Virus record (IMG/VR): IMGVR_UViG_3300042562_001046
Coordinates: 1 to 64,000 of that record
DNA length: 64,000 bases
Direction: 5' to 3' (one strand)
Source: a virus
The notes beneath the pieces are model-generated. The model saw nothing but the letters and a program-made list of their open reading frames with translations, was not told where the DNA came from and ran no database searches. The translations under genes were made by a program, and so were the position numbers. Below are positions 49,906 to 58,327 of the stretch, one piece after another (position 1 is the stretch's first letter; every line of letters begins with the position of its first letter).

Positions 49906-50123
49906 GCTTCCAGTCTGGCGAGTTCAACCCGCTGATCGAGTACGTCAAGATTGGCAACAAGGGTGTGGGCGAGATCAGCCTGGAGGGCGACCAGTGGCGC
50001 TTCCACCACTGGGGCGGCGTAACGGGCAGACTCAGTGCCGCAGAGATGGCTGCTGTGATGGCCGCTGTCAGCGACCGCATCACCATACTCACCGTCACCC
50101 ACCGGCTGCTCAAAGAAAGGTAA
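49893..50123 (+). CDS. 76-aa protein
   Basis: MDDIGFQSGEFNPLIEYVKI, a beta stretch (EISLEGDQWRFHHWGGVTGR) and a C-terminal helix (AAEMAAVMAAVSDRITILTV). Starts inside the end of the DUF6915-like gene. Small alpha/beta protein, unknown function. Confidence 0.55.
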   Translation: MDDIGFQSGEFNPLIEYVKIGNKGVGEISLEGDQWRFHHWGGVTGRLSAAEMAAVMAAVSDRITILTVTHRLLKER

Positions 50124-50127
50124 TGCC

Positions 50128-50751
50128 ATGACTGAATCTGAAGTCGAGGAAAAGACTGAATTCCTGTACGACGAGCTAAGCCCAAAAGCTCAGGAGGCTG
50201 CTCTACGGTCTGAAACCGAGAGCGAATATTTTATGGACTTCGACTGGTGGGACTACGTGTACGAAGACGCTGTACGTATGGCAGAAATGCTGGGTATCTC
50301 CATCCACAAGAAAGACAAACACGGCTGGAGCATCTGGTTCTCAGGGTTTTGTAGCCAGGGCGACGGCGCCAGCTTTGAAGGTGCATACCGGTTTGAACCC
50401 GACGCCATCCAAAAAATCCAGCAAGAAACCAATGACCCTGAACTTTTGCGCATCGCCACAAAACTGACCACCATGCAGCTGACCCAGCGGCTGCTGGGGT
50501 TTGAGCCGTTTTACGGTGCCATCTTGGGCCCTAACCACGGCTACAACGTCCGCACAGATATCCACGACTGGGGCATCGACGAAATCGGCGAACCAGACGA
50601 AAAGGATTTTCAAGAACTGATGCAAGACTTTGCCGACTGGATCTACGAACAGCTCGAGACAGAAAACGACGGCCTACGCTCAGACGAGACCGTCGCCGAA
50701 AACCTCCGTGCCCGAGAAATAAAGTTTGACGAGTTTGGCAGTCCGACTTAA
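50128..50751 (+). CDS. 207-aa antitoxin-like phage protein
   Basis: ELSPKAQEAALRSETESEYF, WWDYVYEDAVRMAEMLGISI and SIWFSGFCSQGDGASFEGAY match a phage family often annotated as antitoxin of a toxin-antitoxin stability system, although the sequence shows no toxin partner nearby. The C-terminal half is acidic and helical. AAGG precedes the ATG. Role unproven; interaction with host defence or toxin systems is only a hypothesis. Confidence 0.6.
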   Translation: MTESEVEEKTEFLYDELSPKAQEAALRSETESEYFMDFDWWDYVYEDAVRMAEMLGISIHKKDKHGWSIWFSGFCSQGDGASFEGAYRFEPDAIQKIQQETNDPELLRIATKLTTMQLTQRLLGFEPFYGAILGPNHGYNVRTDIHDWGIDEIGEPDEKDFQELMQDFADWIYEQLETENDGLRSDETVAENLRAREIKFDEFGSPT

Positions 50752-50752
50752 C

Positions 50753-50772
50753 ATCTAAGATCTAACTTAGAA
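50753..50772 (+). promoter_or_regulatory. ATCTAAGATCTAACTTAGAA motif before nuclease gene
   Basis: Contains the perfect 11-bp palindrome TCTAA-C-TTAGA (50761-50771) directly preceded by another ATCTAAG half. The site ends 14 bp before ATG 50786 and opens the DNA-metabolism block. Confidence 0.55.
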
Positions 50773-50785
50773 ATGAAAGCAGTCT

Positions 50786-51493
50786 ATGGCTAAATCCTGG
50801 TCTTTCTCGAAGCTCGGTGACTTCGAGAAGTGCAAAAAATACTTCTGGCTTAAGCACGAGCAGAAGATCCCAGAGCCAGAACGTCCGCTGCCACCCGGCA
50901 AAACTGAGCACGCCAACGATCGTGGCAGCCGGGTTCACGACAACTGCGAGGGCTACGTCCGAGGCGACCACGACGCCCTGGCCCCAGAGGCTGAGAAGCA
51001 CTTCGGTGCCAAGCTCGACCTGATGCGCACCCTGCACGCAGAGGGCATGGTCTCCCTCGAAGGTGAGTGGGGTTTCGACAACGAGTGGGTCATCGCCCCC
51101 TACGCCAACGCGTGGCTGCGCATGAAGCTCGACGCCATGGTCGAAGTGTCAAAAGACCAGGCCGTCGTGATCGACTACAAAACCGGCCGCAAATTCGGCA
51201 ACGAGGTCAAGCACGCCCAGCAGCTCCAGCTCTACGCGCTGGCCACCTTTCTGCGACGCCCAAAGCTCGAAGTGGTCCAAGCTGACCTCTGGTACCTGGA
51301 CGTCAACGAAGTCACCTCCCAGGTGTTCACCCGCGACCAGAGCCTGCGCTTCATCCGCAGCTTCGAGAAGCGCGGCAAAGACATCATCGCCTGCTCGACC
51401 TGGCCGGCCAACCCAAACAAGTGGAGCTGCCAGTGGTGCATGTACGGCCCTGAGCACTCCGGTCACTGTGAAGTAGGAGTTAGAAAAGCATGA
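50786..51493 (+). CDS. RecB/Cas4-like PD-(D/E)XK nuclease
   Basis: 235 residues. The N-terminal SFSKLGDFEKCKKYFWLKHE and RGSRVHDNCEGY match the PDDEXK_1 (RecB/Cas4-like) family. The active site is MKLDAMVE with VVIDYKTGR (about residues 113-135) and QLQLYALA downstream. The C terminus has CQWCMYGPEHSGHC, Cys/His residues that could hold a metal or Fe-S cluster as in Cas4-type nucleases. It overlaps the helicase gene by 4 bp. A role in DNA end processing or recombination with the helicase is likely. Confidence 0.8.
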   Translation: MAKSWSFSKLGDFEKCKKYFWLKHEQKIPEPERPLPPGKTEHANDRGSRVHDNCEGYVRGDHDALAPEAEKHFGAKLDLMRTLHAEGMVSLEGEWGFDNEWVIAPYANAWLRMKLDAMVEVSKDQAVVIDYKTGRKFGNEVKHAQQLQLYALATFLRRPKLEVVQADLWYLDVNEVTSQVFTRDQSLRFIRSFEKRGKDIIACSTWPANPNKWSCQWCMYGPEHSGHCEVGVRKA

Positions 51494-52908
51494 TCAAACC
51501 CTTCGCGCACCAAAAAGTCTCCGTCAAACACAACGACGGCTCGCCGATCGTCTTCGACTGCAGCGACCCCGGCACAGGCAAAACCTTCGTGCGGATCGCC
51601 GGGTTCGCCAAACGCCGCGCCAAGGGGAGTGGTGCCATGCTGGTGCTGGCGCCGCGCTCCCTGCTGCGCTCGGTCTGGGTCAACGACATCCGCAAGTTCG
51701 CCCCGCAGCTGACCACCTCTGTGGCCGACGCCGCCAACCGTGCCGAGGCCTTTGCCCAGGACGCCGACGTCTACATCACCAACGTCGACGCGGTCAAGTG
51801 GCTGGCTACGCAGAAACCGGCGTTCTTCAAGAAGTTCAGCGAGCTGGTCGTCGACGAGTCAACCGCCTACAAACACCACACCAGCCTGCGCAGCAAAGCC
51901 GCTGCCAAGATCTCCCAATACTTCAAGTACCGCTGCTGCATGACCGGCACGCCCAACTCCAACACCATCACCGACATCTGGCACCAGGTTCAGATCCTGG
52001 ACGCTGGCAAGCGGCTGGGCTTCAGCTTCTACAAGTTCCGCGACGCGGTCTGCACACCACACCAGGTCGGCCGCAGCGCTCAAGCCATCCGCTGGCAAGA
52101 CAAAGACGGCTCAGAAGAGGCCGTTTTCGGGCTGCTGTCTGACATCGTCATCCGGCACAAGTTCGAAGATTGCGTCGACATCCCAGCCAACCACCAGTAC
52201 CCGATCGAGTACGAGCTGACGCCGCGCCAGATGAAGGCCTACCTTGAGCTGCAGGACACCCAGATGCTGATGCTGAGCTCCCGCGTCAAAGGAGCGCCAG
52301 GCACGCCCAACATCCTGGCCATCAACGCCGCTGCCGTGGCTACCAAGCTGCTGCAGGTTGCCTCCGGTGCTGTCTACGACGGCATGGGTGGCTACCAGGT
52401 GATCGACACCGCCCGCTACGAGATGATCCTGGACCTGGTGGAGCAGCGCAAGCACAGCCTGGTGTTCTTTCTCTGGAAGCACCAGCGAGACGCCCTGCTC
52501 AAAGAAGCAGAAAAGCGCGGCATCTCGTTTGCCGTGATCGACGGCAACACCTCTGACCGCGACCGCGACGAAATCATCCAGGGCTACCAGGCAGGCGTCT
52601 ACCAGACGATCTTCGCCCACCCCAAGTCTGCTGCCCACGGGCTGACGCTGACCAAGGGCACGGCCACGATCTGGGCCTCACCCACCTATGACCTGGAGAT
52701 CTTCAAACAGGGCAGCAAGCGCCAGCACCGGCTGGGACAGACCCAGAAGACAGAAACGATCGTGCTGCTGGCAAAGGACACGATCGAACAGCGGGTCTAC
52801 GACCTGATGCTCGGCAAAGACGCCCGCATGACCAACCTGCTGGACCTGTTCGGGCTGGCTGTGCCGGCGGTCGTAGCTCGTAAAAAGAAAGTGGCGGAAA
52901 CAGCATGA
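51490..52908 (+). CDS. SNF2-like superfamily 2 helicase
   Basis: 472 residues. Walker A DPGTGKT (26-32), Walker B VVDEST (121-125), motif III MTGTPNSN, and motif VI QGSKRQHRLGQTQKT (about 407-421) define a SNF2/RAD54-like SF2 ATPase of the compact phage type. It would translocate on double-stranded DNA during replication or recombination. Its neighbours (nuclease before, polymerase after, both overlapping by 4 bp) imply a coordinated complex. Confidence 0.85.
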   Translation: MIKPFAHQKVSVKHNDGSPIVFDCSDPGTGKTFVRIAGFAKRRAKGSGAMLVLAPRSLLRSVWVNDIRKFAPQLTTSVADAANRAEAFAQDADVYITNVDAVKWLATQKPAFFKKFSELVVDESTAYKHHTSLRSKAAAKISQYFKYRCCMTGTPNSNTITDIWHQVQILDAGKRLGFSFYKFRDAVCTPHQVGRSAQAIRWQDKDGSEEAVFGLLSDIVIRHKFEDCVDIPANHQYPIEYELTPRQMKAYLELQDTQMLMLSSRVKGAPGTPNILAINAAAVATKLLQVASGAVYDGMGGYQVIDTARYEMILDLVEQRKHSLVFFLWKHQRDALLKEAEKRGISFAVIDGNTSDRDRDEIIQGYQAGVYQTIFAHPKSAAHGLTLTKGTATIWASPTYDLEIFKQGSKRQHRLGQTQKTETIVLLAKDTIEQRVYDLMLGKDARMTNLLDLFGLAVPAVVARKKKVAETA

Positions 52909-54995
52909 CCTGGTCCTCCGCACTCAAGAAACAAACTCAAAGGGCCAGGCCGGTCTATGCCGGCTTCAAGCGCCCGAGTTTTCCCGCACACAAAGTCGAC
53001 TGGCCCCGTCTGGTCAGCCTCGACTTTGAGACTTTCTACGACGACGAGTACACCCTCAAAAAGCTGTCCACGTCTGAGTACGTCCGTGACTCCCGTTTCA
53101 AAGCTCAAATGCTGGGCATCAAGGTTGGCAATGGCAAAACCCGAATCGTCGCGCCGAAGAACATCCGCGCTGAGCTGGCCAAGATCAATTGGTCGACTCA
53201 CGCTGCTCTCTGTCATAACACTCAGTTTGATGGTTTTATCCTTAGCCATCACTTTGGCGTCCATCCCGCTTTCCTATATGACACGCTATCCATGGCTCGC
53301 GGCCTGCATAGCAACGACATCGGTGCTGGTCTGGATGAGGTGAGCATCTTCTACGGCGGGCAGGGCAAGCTCGAAGGGCTTGAGCGCACCAAGGGCGTGT
53401 TCAACTGGGACAAAGCGCTCTTCTCCAGCACGTCGGTCTACTGCGCCAACGACGTCGACGAGATGTTCCGGGTGTTCAAAGAAATGCTGCCGGCCATGCC
53501 CAACGACGAGATGCACCTGATCGACCTGACCTGCCGAATGTTCTGCAGCCCGGTGCTCAAAGTCGACATCCCCCGCGTCGAGAAAGAGCTGGTGCGGGAG
53601 CTGGCGCTGCGCAAAGATCTGATGTTCGCCGCGGTCAACCCCGACGACTGGCGCGACGCCAAGCTGCTCAAAACCAAGGAGCGGCTGCTCGATCAGGAAG
53701 AACAGGACATCACCATCATCAAGCGTGTCATCGGCTCTAACGAGAAGTTTGCCGGGCTGCTGACCGCCGAAGGTGTTGACATCCCAATGAAAATCAGCCC
53801 CGCCTGGATGAAAAAGTCCAAAGACGAGCGTGAAGAGCACATCGACAGCAAATACAGCTTCGCCTTTGCCAAAGACGACACCGACTTCATCGAGCTGCCC
53901 AACCAGGTGGACAGCTGGGGGCTGGACCCCAACAAAGCCAGCGACGTGGCGCTGATGGCCGTCAAACAGGCCCGGCTGCAGGCGCTGGTCGACGTGCGGA
54001 TCGCTGTCAAGTCCACCACCAACGTGACGCGGGCACAGCGCTTCCTGAACGCCGGTGCCAACAGCTGGTCGCTGCCCTGCGGCTATGCCTACTACCGAGC
54101 GCACACCGGGCGCATGGGCGGGCAGAACAAGATGAACATGCAGAACCTGCAGCGCGGCGGTGAGCTGCGCCAGTCCATCCTGGCGCCCAAGGGCCACGTG
54201 GTGGCGGTCCAAGACAGCGGCCAGATCGAGTGCCGCGTCAACGGCTGGCTCTGGGGCCAGACTGACCTCCTGGACGCGTTCCGAGATGCGGACGCCGGCA
54301 CCGGTCGTGATGCATACTGCAACTTTGCCGACAACATCTACGGCCGCGAGATCACCAAAGTCGACAAAGACGAGCGCTTCGTCGGCAAGGTCTGCGTGCT
54401 GGGCCTGGGCTTCCAGATGGGAGCACCCAAGCTGCAGATGACCTTCGCCAAAGGTGCGCTGGGTGGCCCACCGGTGTACTTCGAGCTGGACAAGTGCAAG
54501 GCGATCGTCAGCACCTACCGCGCCAAAAACTACCGCATCGAGCAGGGCTGGGGCATCTGCAAAACGATCATCGAAGACATGGCTGCTGGCACCGAGGGCA
54601 GCTACGGCCCAATCAACTGGGAGTTTGAGACGATCTGGCTGCCCAACGGCATGGCCCTCAAGTACCCCGGGCTGCGCAAGCAGGCGGGTGACAAGGGCTG
54701 GGACGAGTGGAGCTACCAGGCCAAAGACCAGCGCAAGAAGATCTACGGCGGCCTGCTGTGTGAGAACCTGGTGCAGGCGCTGGCCCGCATCATCGTGATG
54801 ACTCAGATGCTGTGGATCTCCCGCAAGTACCGTGTGGTGATGACCACCCACGACGAAACCGTCGCGATCGCCAAGACAGCCCAAGCCGAGCGCTGCTTGA
54901 GCTTCATGGCAAAAAGTATGAGCACCCCCCTCCCCTGGTGTCTCGACATTCCGCTGAACTGTGAAGGGGGGTATGACGTCAACTACAGCAAGTGA
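52905..54995 (+). CDS. polA: DNA polymerase, family A
   Basis: 696 residues. The N-terminal 3'-5' exonuclease has DFET (D40, E42), HNTQFDGF (about 104-110) and YCANDVDE (about 179-186). The polymerase domain has motif A VQDSGQIECRVNGW (about 435), a divergent motif B VGKVCVLGLGFQMG (about 493-506) and motif C THDETV (about 648). The motif A and B residues differ from textbook Pol I (DYSQIELR, YG), which is usual for phage family A enzymes. It is the main replicative polymerase candidate, with primase and helicase at 38-40.5 kb. Confidence 0.9.
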   Translation: MTWSSALKKQTQRARPVYAGFKRPSFPAHKVDWPRLVSLDFETFYDDEYTLKKLSTSEYVRDSRFKAQMLGIKVGNGKTRIVAPKNIRAELAKINWSTHAALCHNTQFDGFILSHHFGVHPAFLYDTLSMARGLHSNDIGAGLDEVSIFYGGQGKLEGLERTKGVFNWDKALFSSTSVYCANDVDEMFRVFKEMLPAMPNDEMHLIDLTCRMFCSPVLKVDIPRVEKELVRELALRKDLMFAAVNPDDWRDAKLLKTKERLLDQEEQDITIIKRVIGSNEKFAGLLTAEGVDIPMKISPAWMKKSKDEREEHIDSKYSFAFAKDDTDFIELPNQVDSWGLDPNKASDVALMAVKQARLQALVDVRIAVKSTTNVTRAQRFLNAGANSWSLPCGYAYYRAHTGRMGGQNKMNMQNLQRGGELRQSILAPKGHVVAVQDSGQIECRVNGWLWGQTDLLDAFRDADAGTGRDAYCNFADNIYGREITKVDKDERFVGKVCVLGLGFQMGAPKLQMTFAKGALGGPPVYFELDKCKAIVSTYRAKNYRIEQGWGICKTIIEDMAAGTEGSYGPINWEFETIWLPNGMALKYPGLRKQAGDKGWDEWSYQAKDQRKKIYGGLLCENLVQALARIIVMTQMLWISRKYRVVMTTHDETVAIAKTAQAERCLSFMAKSMSTPLPWCLDIPLNCEGGYDVNYSK

Positions 54996-55315
54996 GCCAC
55001 ATGATCGAAATCGAAGACCCCAACTACTTCACCAAGGTGATGGACTTTGCCCTGGAGAACAACTGCGCCTCCAAGCTGCTCGAGCGGCTTGAGTACCTGA
55101 CCAGCTACCACGAAGGAGAAAACACATGCGTCCTGTTTAAGGACTGGGCCCCTCACAGCTTCTCCTTCTACATGCTCCGCCCCGACGGCTCCCGCTGGTT
55201 CAACGGCGGACTCATCTACTCCGGCCCAGACCAGCCGCTCGACGGCTCCTTCCCTGCCTTGACCGTAGGTATCGGGATCGACAGCTCCAAACACAGCTGG
55301 TCTGTGCATACATGA
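54992..55315 (+). CDS. DUF4120-like protein
   Basis: 107 residues from GTG 54992 (GTGA overlap with the polymerase stop); ATG 55001 is an alternative. IEIEDPNYFTKVMDFALENN, LERLEYLTSYHEGENTCVLF, DWAPHSFSFYMLRPDGSRWF and NGGLIYSGPDQPLDGSFPAL match the DUF4120 family. Activity unknown. Confidence 0.75.
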   Translation: MSHMIEIEDPNYFTKVMDFALENNCASKLLERLEYLTSYHEGENTCVLFKDWAPHSFSFYMLRPDGSRWFNGGLIYSGPDQPLDGSFPALTVGIGIDSSKHSWSVHT

Positions 55316-55328
55316 TTCTGTAACGAAT

Positions 55329-55350
55329 CATCTTAGATCTAAGTTAGAAT
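55329..55350 (+). promoter_or_regulatory. CTTAGATCTAAGTTAGA double palindrome
   Basis: A 12-bp perfect palindrome CTTAGATCTAAG (55332-55343) overlaps TCTAA-G-TTAGA (55338-55348), 23 bp before ATG 55372. It is the best-formed member of the dispersed motif family. Confidence 0.6.
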
Positions 55351-55371
55351 TACAACAGAAAGAAACACACC

Positions 55372-55824
55372 ATGTCCGCAGTCATCGAAAAACCCAACCG
55401 CACGCGCATCGCCAAACCGGCCGCCGAACCCACCATGACCCTCGGTCAAGCAACCGACAAGATGTGGCAGCTGCGCGAAGAAAAGCGCGTGCTTGAAGCC
55501 CAGGTCAAAGCGCTTGAGCTGCAGATCAAAGGCGACGAAGACAAGAAAATCATCGGCCTGGAGGGCATCATCTTTGGCCTACTTGACGCCCAGGACACCC
55601 GCAAAGCCGAAGGCAAAAAGGCCTCCGTGTCCATCGGTGAGTCCGTGGTCGGCAACGTCGTCGACTGGGAAGCATTCTGGGCCTGGATCGCCAAGACCAA
55701 GAACTTCCACCTCATCCAGAAACGCACCAGCGACCCCGGCTTGCGAGAGCTGTGGGCCCTGAAGAAAGCAACCCCCGGCTGTCAGCCCTTCACCAAAAGA
55801 ACCCTTTCCGTTCGCTCCCTGTAA
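55372..55824 (+). CDS. coiled-coil DNA-metabolism protein
   Basis: 150 residues: a basic start (MSAVIEKPNRTRIAKPAAEP), a coiled coil (KMWQLREEKRVLEAQVKALE) and a C-terminal domain with VDWEAFWAWIAKTKNFHLIQ then KRTSDPGLRELWALK. The family recurs beside single-strand-binding-like genes in phages and may be a nuclease inhibitor or structural partner. That is inference from memory of context. ACAGAAAG precedes the ATG. Confidence 0.6.
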   Translation: MSAVIEKPNRTRIAKPAAEPTMTLGQATDKMWQLREEKRVLEAQVKALELQIKGDEDKKIIGLEGIIFGLLDAQDTRKAEGKKASVSIGESVVGNVVDWEAFWAWIAKTKNFHLIQKRTSDPGLRELWALKKATPGCQPFTKRTLSVRSL

Positions 55825-55838
55825 TCTAACGTCTAAGA
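55824..55838 (+). promoter_or_regulatory. ATCTAACGTCTAAGA motif
   Basis: Overlaps the stop of the coiled-coil gene and ends 12 bp before ATG 55851. Same dispersed family (TCTAA half-sites repeated). Confidence 0.45.
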
Positions 55839-55850
55839 AAGACATCACAA

Positions 55851-56621
55851 ATGGCTACCACCAAAAAACCCCCTGCTCCTGCCTCCACCGCGGTCGCTGT
55901 CAAGAAGACCGCCGGCGCCAACATCGTGTCCATCCAGGCCGCGCTCAAAGCCCAAGCTGAGCAGATGGGCGAGCGCACCGCACCCGCCGGCGGCAACTCC
56001 ATCCGCGTCACCCAGGACAAGCAGTTCATCCTGCCCGACGGCACCAAAACCCCTGGCCCGCTGGAGCTGGTCATCGTCGACTTCACAGCCAAGCACGCGT
56101 TCTATGAAGGCGCGTTCGACGCAAAAAGCATCGTCCCGCCTGCGTGTTTCGCGATCGGCATCAACCCGCTGAAGATGACCCCCAGCAAAAACTCGCCGCT
56201 GACCCAAGCGGTCGACTGCCAGGTCTGCCCCAACAACGTGTTCGGCTCCGACGGCAACGGCAAGGCCTGCAAGAACTCCCGCGTGCTGGCCGTTCTGCCC
56301 CCTGACGCCGACGAGAACACCGCCATGTGGATCTTGGCCACGTCACCCACCGCCAACAAGGGCTTCGATGGCTTTGTGACCTCGGTGGCTCGCGTGTTCC
56401 AGACGCCACCGATCGGCGTGGTCGCAACGGTCTCCTTTGACCCGAATGAAACCTACGCCAAGCTGGTGTTCAGCAACCCGCAGCCCAACCCCAACTTGGC
56501 TGAGCACTTCGCCCGCCAGGACGAGGCACGGACCATGCTAACCGTCGAGCCTGACGTGTCCAAGTTTGTCAAAGCGCCTCCAGTGCGCGGCGGCAAAGCA
56601 ACCGCTGGCGCACGACGCTAA
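55851..56621 (+). CDS. single-strand-DNA-binding-like protein with zinc motif
   Basis: 256 residues. A disordered Ala/Pro start is followed by VDCQVCPNNVFGSDGNGKAC, the C-x2-C...GKxC zinc-binding pattern of phage single-strand-binding-like proteins, and by SVARVFQTPPIGVVATVSFD and a C-terminal basic tail. It probably coats DNA for the polymerase and recombination proteins. A large hairpin follows the stop. Confidence 0.65.
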   Translation: MATTKKPPAPASTAVAVKKTAGANIVSIQAALKAQAEQMGERTAPAGGNSIRVTQDKQFILPDGTKTPGPLELVIVDFTAKHAFYEGAFDAKSIVPPACFAIGINPLKMTPSKNSPLTQAVDCQVCPNNVFGSDGNGKACKNSRVLAVLPPDADENTAMWILATSPTANKGFDGFVTSVARVFQTPPIGVVATVSFDPNETYAKLVFSNPQPNPNLAEHFARQDEARTMLTVEPDVSKFVKAPPVRGGKATAGARR

Positions 56622-56622
56622 G

Positions 56623-56658
56623 GGTTTACCCTCTCCCACAAATGGGGGAAGGGAAACC
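56623..56658 (+). terminator. long hairpin after SSB-like gene
   Basis: GGTTTACCCTCTCCC pairs with GGGGGAAGGGAAACC through about 14 bp with single-base bulges and a 6-nt loop. A TTTTTCT run follows 12 bp later. Fits a terminator or RNA stability element closing the DNA-metabolism transcript. Confidence 0.5.
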
Positions 56659-56672
56659 GATACATCAATTTT

Positions 56673-56690
56673 TCTAATTTAGATCAAAGA
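56673..56690 (+). promoter_or_regulatory. TCTAATTTAGA palindrome
   Basis: Perfect TCTAA-T-TTAGA at 56673-56683, extended by TCAAAGA. 15 bp upstream of ATG 56699 and just after a hairpin, consistent with a fresh start of transcription here. Confidence 0.55.
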
Positions 56691-56698
56691 TACGACTT

Positions 56699-56956
56699 AT
56701 GTCAGTTCTAATGTCAATACGCAAGTGGTACATCAATCAGGCCCTGGAGTCATTCAGTCGTCTGAATGAAGTTCTCAGCGAATTGACATTGGCAGAGGTA
56801 CTGGCTTGTCTCGATCTCGAGACAGCCACACGACGTCGCCGGTCCGTCTCCGACCGGTTGATCTCTCGAGCAGTTCGGCTCAACGAGATCGCCTTCAACC
56901 AAAGCCTACAGGAGAAATACCATGGCACGCGCACCCAAGTCCCTGACCCCCGCTGA
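56699..56956 (+). CDS. 85-aa helical basic protein
   Basis: MSVLMSIRKWYINQALESFS, an amphipathic helix ending EVLACLDLETATRRRRS, then SDRLISRAVRLNEIAFNQSL. Strongly basic (RRRR). The upstream palindrome replaces an obvious ribosome site. It could bind nucleic acid; no family recognised. Its end overlaps the next gene by 35 bp. Confidence 0.55.
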   Translation: MSVLMSIRKWYINQALESFSRLNEVLSELTLAEVLACLDLETATRRRRSVSDRLISRAVRLNEIAFNQSLQEKYHGTRTQVPDPR

Positions 56957-57299
56957 AAAGAAACTCGCAATGGCCGGCCTCAAGACAGCCATCAAGCAGC
57001 ACACCGAGAACCGCAAGAGCATCAGCGGCGCTTTGAAGGAAGCTGAGAAAGCCCTGGCTACCGCCAAGAAAAGCGCAGACGCAGTCACCAAGCAGGCTGA
57101 GAAAGAGGCTGCAGCTAAGCGTAAAGAGGCAGCAACGGCTGTTGCGGCTGTTACGAAGCAGCACGATGCTGCGGTCGCCAAGCACGCCAAGCTCAACGCC
57201 GCCGCCGAGAAGGGCCTGGAGAAACTGACCGCCCAGATGGCCATGCTCGACGCAGCGCCTGCTGCAGCTGCCAAGCAGACCGAATCCGAACCGACCTAA
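56922..57299 (+). CDS. Lys/Ala-rich coiled-coil protein
   Basis: 125 residues, nearly one long basic coiled coil (SISGALKEAEKALATAKKSA; AVTKQAEKEAAAKRKEAATA), reminiscent of histone H1-like or H-NS-silencing-type basic phage proteins in composition only. ACAGGAGA precedes ATG 56922 strongly. Function unknown; DNA condensation or a rod is possible. Confidence 0.6.
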   Translation: MARAPKSLTPAEKKLAMAGLKTAIKQHTENRKSISGALKEAEKALATAKKSADAVTKQAEKEAAAKRKEAATAVAAVTKQHDAAVAKHAKLNAAAEKGLEKLTAQMAMLDAAPAAAAKQTESEPT

Positions 57300-57304
57300 A
57301 CCAT

Positions 57305-57333
57305 CCGGCCGCTAGTACGCTGCTGGCGGCCGG
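57305..57333 (+). other. 8-bp GC stem-loop
   Basis: CCGGCCGC and GCGGCCGG form a perfect stem with a 13-nt loop in the 57-bp gap before the exonuclease gene. No T tract. Confidence 0.45.
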
Positions 57334-57356
57334 CACCAACCCCCCCGAAAGATTTA

Positions 57357-57914
57357 ATGAAGCACATCATGATCGACGCCGAGACTCTCGGTACCGTGTC
57401 CGACGCCTGTATTCTCAGCATCGGAGCTGTTCGGTTTGACCTTGACTCGGAGAGTATTGATGATGACGGCTTTTACGCCAGCATCTCGATCGACTCCAAC
57501 CTTGAGCTCAAGCGCCGGATCCAAGAGGAGACTCTAATTTGGTGGCTGAAGCAAGGAGCGGACGCTCAGGGCGTGTTTCATGAGTCCAAGCAAACCCTGC
57601 GGGCGGCACTGACTGACCTGGCTGACTGGATCGGCGCTGACGACTGCCAGGTCTGGAGCAACGGGGCCGATTTCGACCTGCCCATGATCGCTCATGCCTT
57701 CGCGTCACTGGGGATGGAGATTCCTTGGCAATACTGGAACAGCAACTGCTTCAGGACTTACAAGAAACTGCCCGGCGCCAAGCTGATCAGGCTGCCCTTT
57801 ACGGGCACGAAGCACAACGCCCTGTTTGACGCTGTCCACCAGGCGCGTACGGCACAAGCCATTCAGAAGGCGCTGTTCTCCAACAACCATGTCATGAAGG
57901 TAAAAGCGGCATGA
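57357..57914 (+). CDS. DEDDh 3'-5' exonuclease (DnaQ / Rv2179c-like)
   Basis: 185 residues. Exo I MIDAETLGT (D7, E9), Exo II SNGADFDLPM (about 101-110) and Exo III KHNALFDAVHQA (H153, D158) are all present with expected spacing. Similar to phage DexA-like and Rv2179c-type 3'-5' nucleases acting on RNA or single-stranded DNA. It overlaps the next gene by 4 bp. Confidence 0.85.
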   Translation: MKHIMIDAETLGTVSDACILSIGAVRFDLDSESIDDDGFYASISIDSNLELKRRIQEETLIWWLKQGADAQGVFHESKQTLRAALTDLADWIGADDCQVWSNGADFDLPMIAHAFASLGMEIPWQYWNSNCFRTYKKLPGAKLIRLPFTGTKHNALFDAVHQARTAQAIQKALFSNNHVMKVKAA

Positions 57915-58327
57915 GTGAACTTGACCCACACGGACGTGACCCGCACGCACCTGGGGCCAAGCTCGACGCCGGCAAAGTCCAACCCTGGCTGTGCCTGAGC
58001 GGGTTCTCCAACGCCCTGATGGCCGTGGCTGATGTCACGACCAAAGGGGCGCTGAAGTACACCCCCAACGGCTGGACCAAGGTGCCGGAAGGCGAAGCGC
58101 GGTACATGGAGGCGTTCGCACGCCACATGCTCCTGCTCGGGTCTGGCGAGAAAATAGACAAGGACACCTCGTGCCTGCACAAAGCACAGATGGTCTGGAA
58201 TCTGCTCGCCTCCCTCGAACTTGAGATGCGCACCGCCAAGGACTGGGACCGCAAGGTCGCAAGCTGGGACCCAGACGACGCCTCAGAAGTCTGGACAAAC
58301 CGAGTGAGTGTCTCAGCCAGCTCATGA
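57911..58327 (+). CDS. dATP/dGTP diphosphohydrolase-like (DUF5664 / MazZ-like)
   Basis: 138 residues. GAKLDAGKVQPWLCLSGFSN, VTTKGALKYTPNGWTKVPEG, RYMEAFARHMLLLGSGEKID and CLHKAQMVWNLLASLELE follow the DUF5664 family, described for the dATP/dGTP pyrophosphohydrolase of 2-aminoadenine phages. The visible His/Asp/Glu cluster in RHMLLLGSGEKIDKD is the expected metal site. It would lower dATP and supply dGMP. No PurZ-like gene was found in this window, so a Z-genome link is only suggestive. Confidence 0.65.
   Translation: MSELDPHGRDPHAPGAKLDAGKVQPWLCLSGFSNALMAVADVTTKGALKYTPNGWTKVPEGEARYMEAFARHMLLLGSGEKIDKDTSCLHKAQMVWNLLASLELEMRTAKDWDRKVASWDPDDASEVWTNRVSVSASS

Noticed and set aside
50128-50751. 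Complete toxin-antitoxin module
   Set aside because: Only an antitoxin-annotated-type protein is present; no toxin-like partner is adjacent.
53286-54884. Long minus-strand frame (532 aa) opposite the polymerase
   Set aside because: It is the mirror of a GC-rich coding frame; product is low-complexity without motifs, while the plus strand encodes a full family A polymerase.
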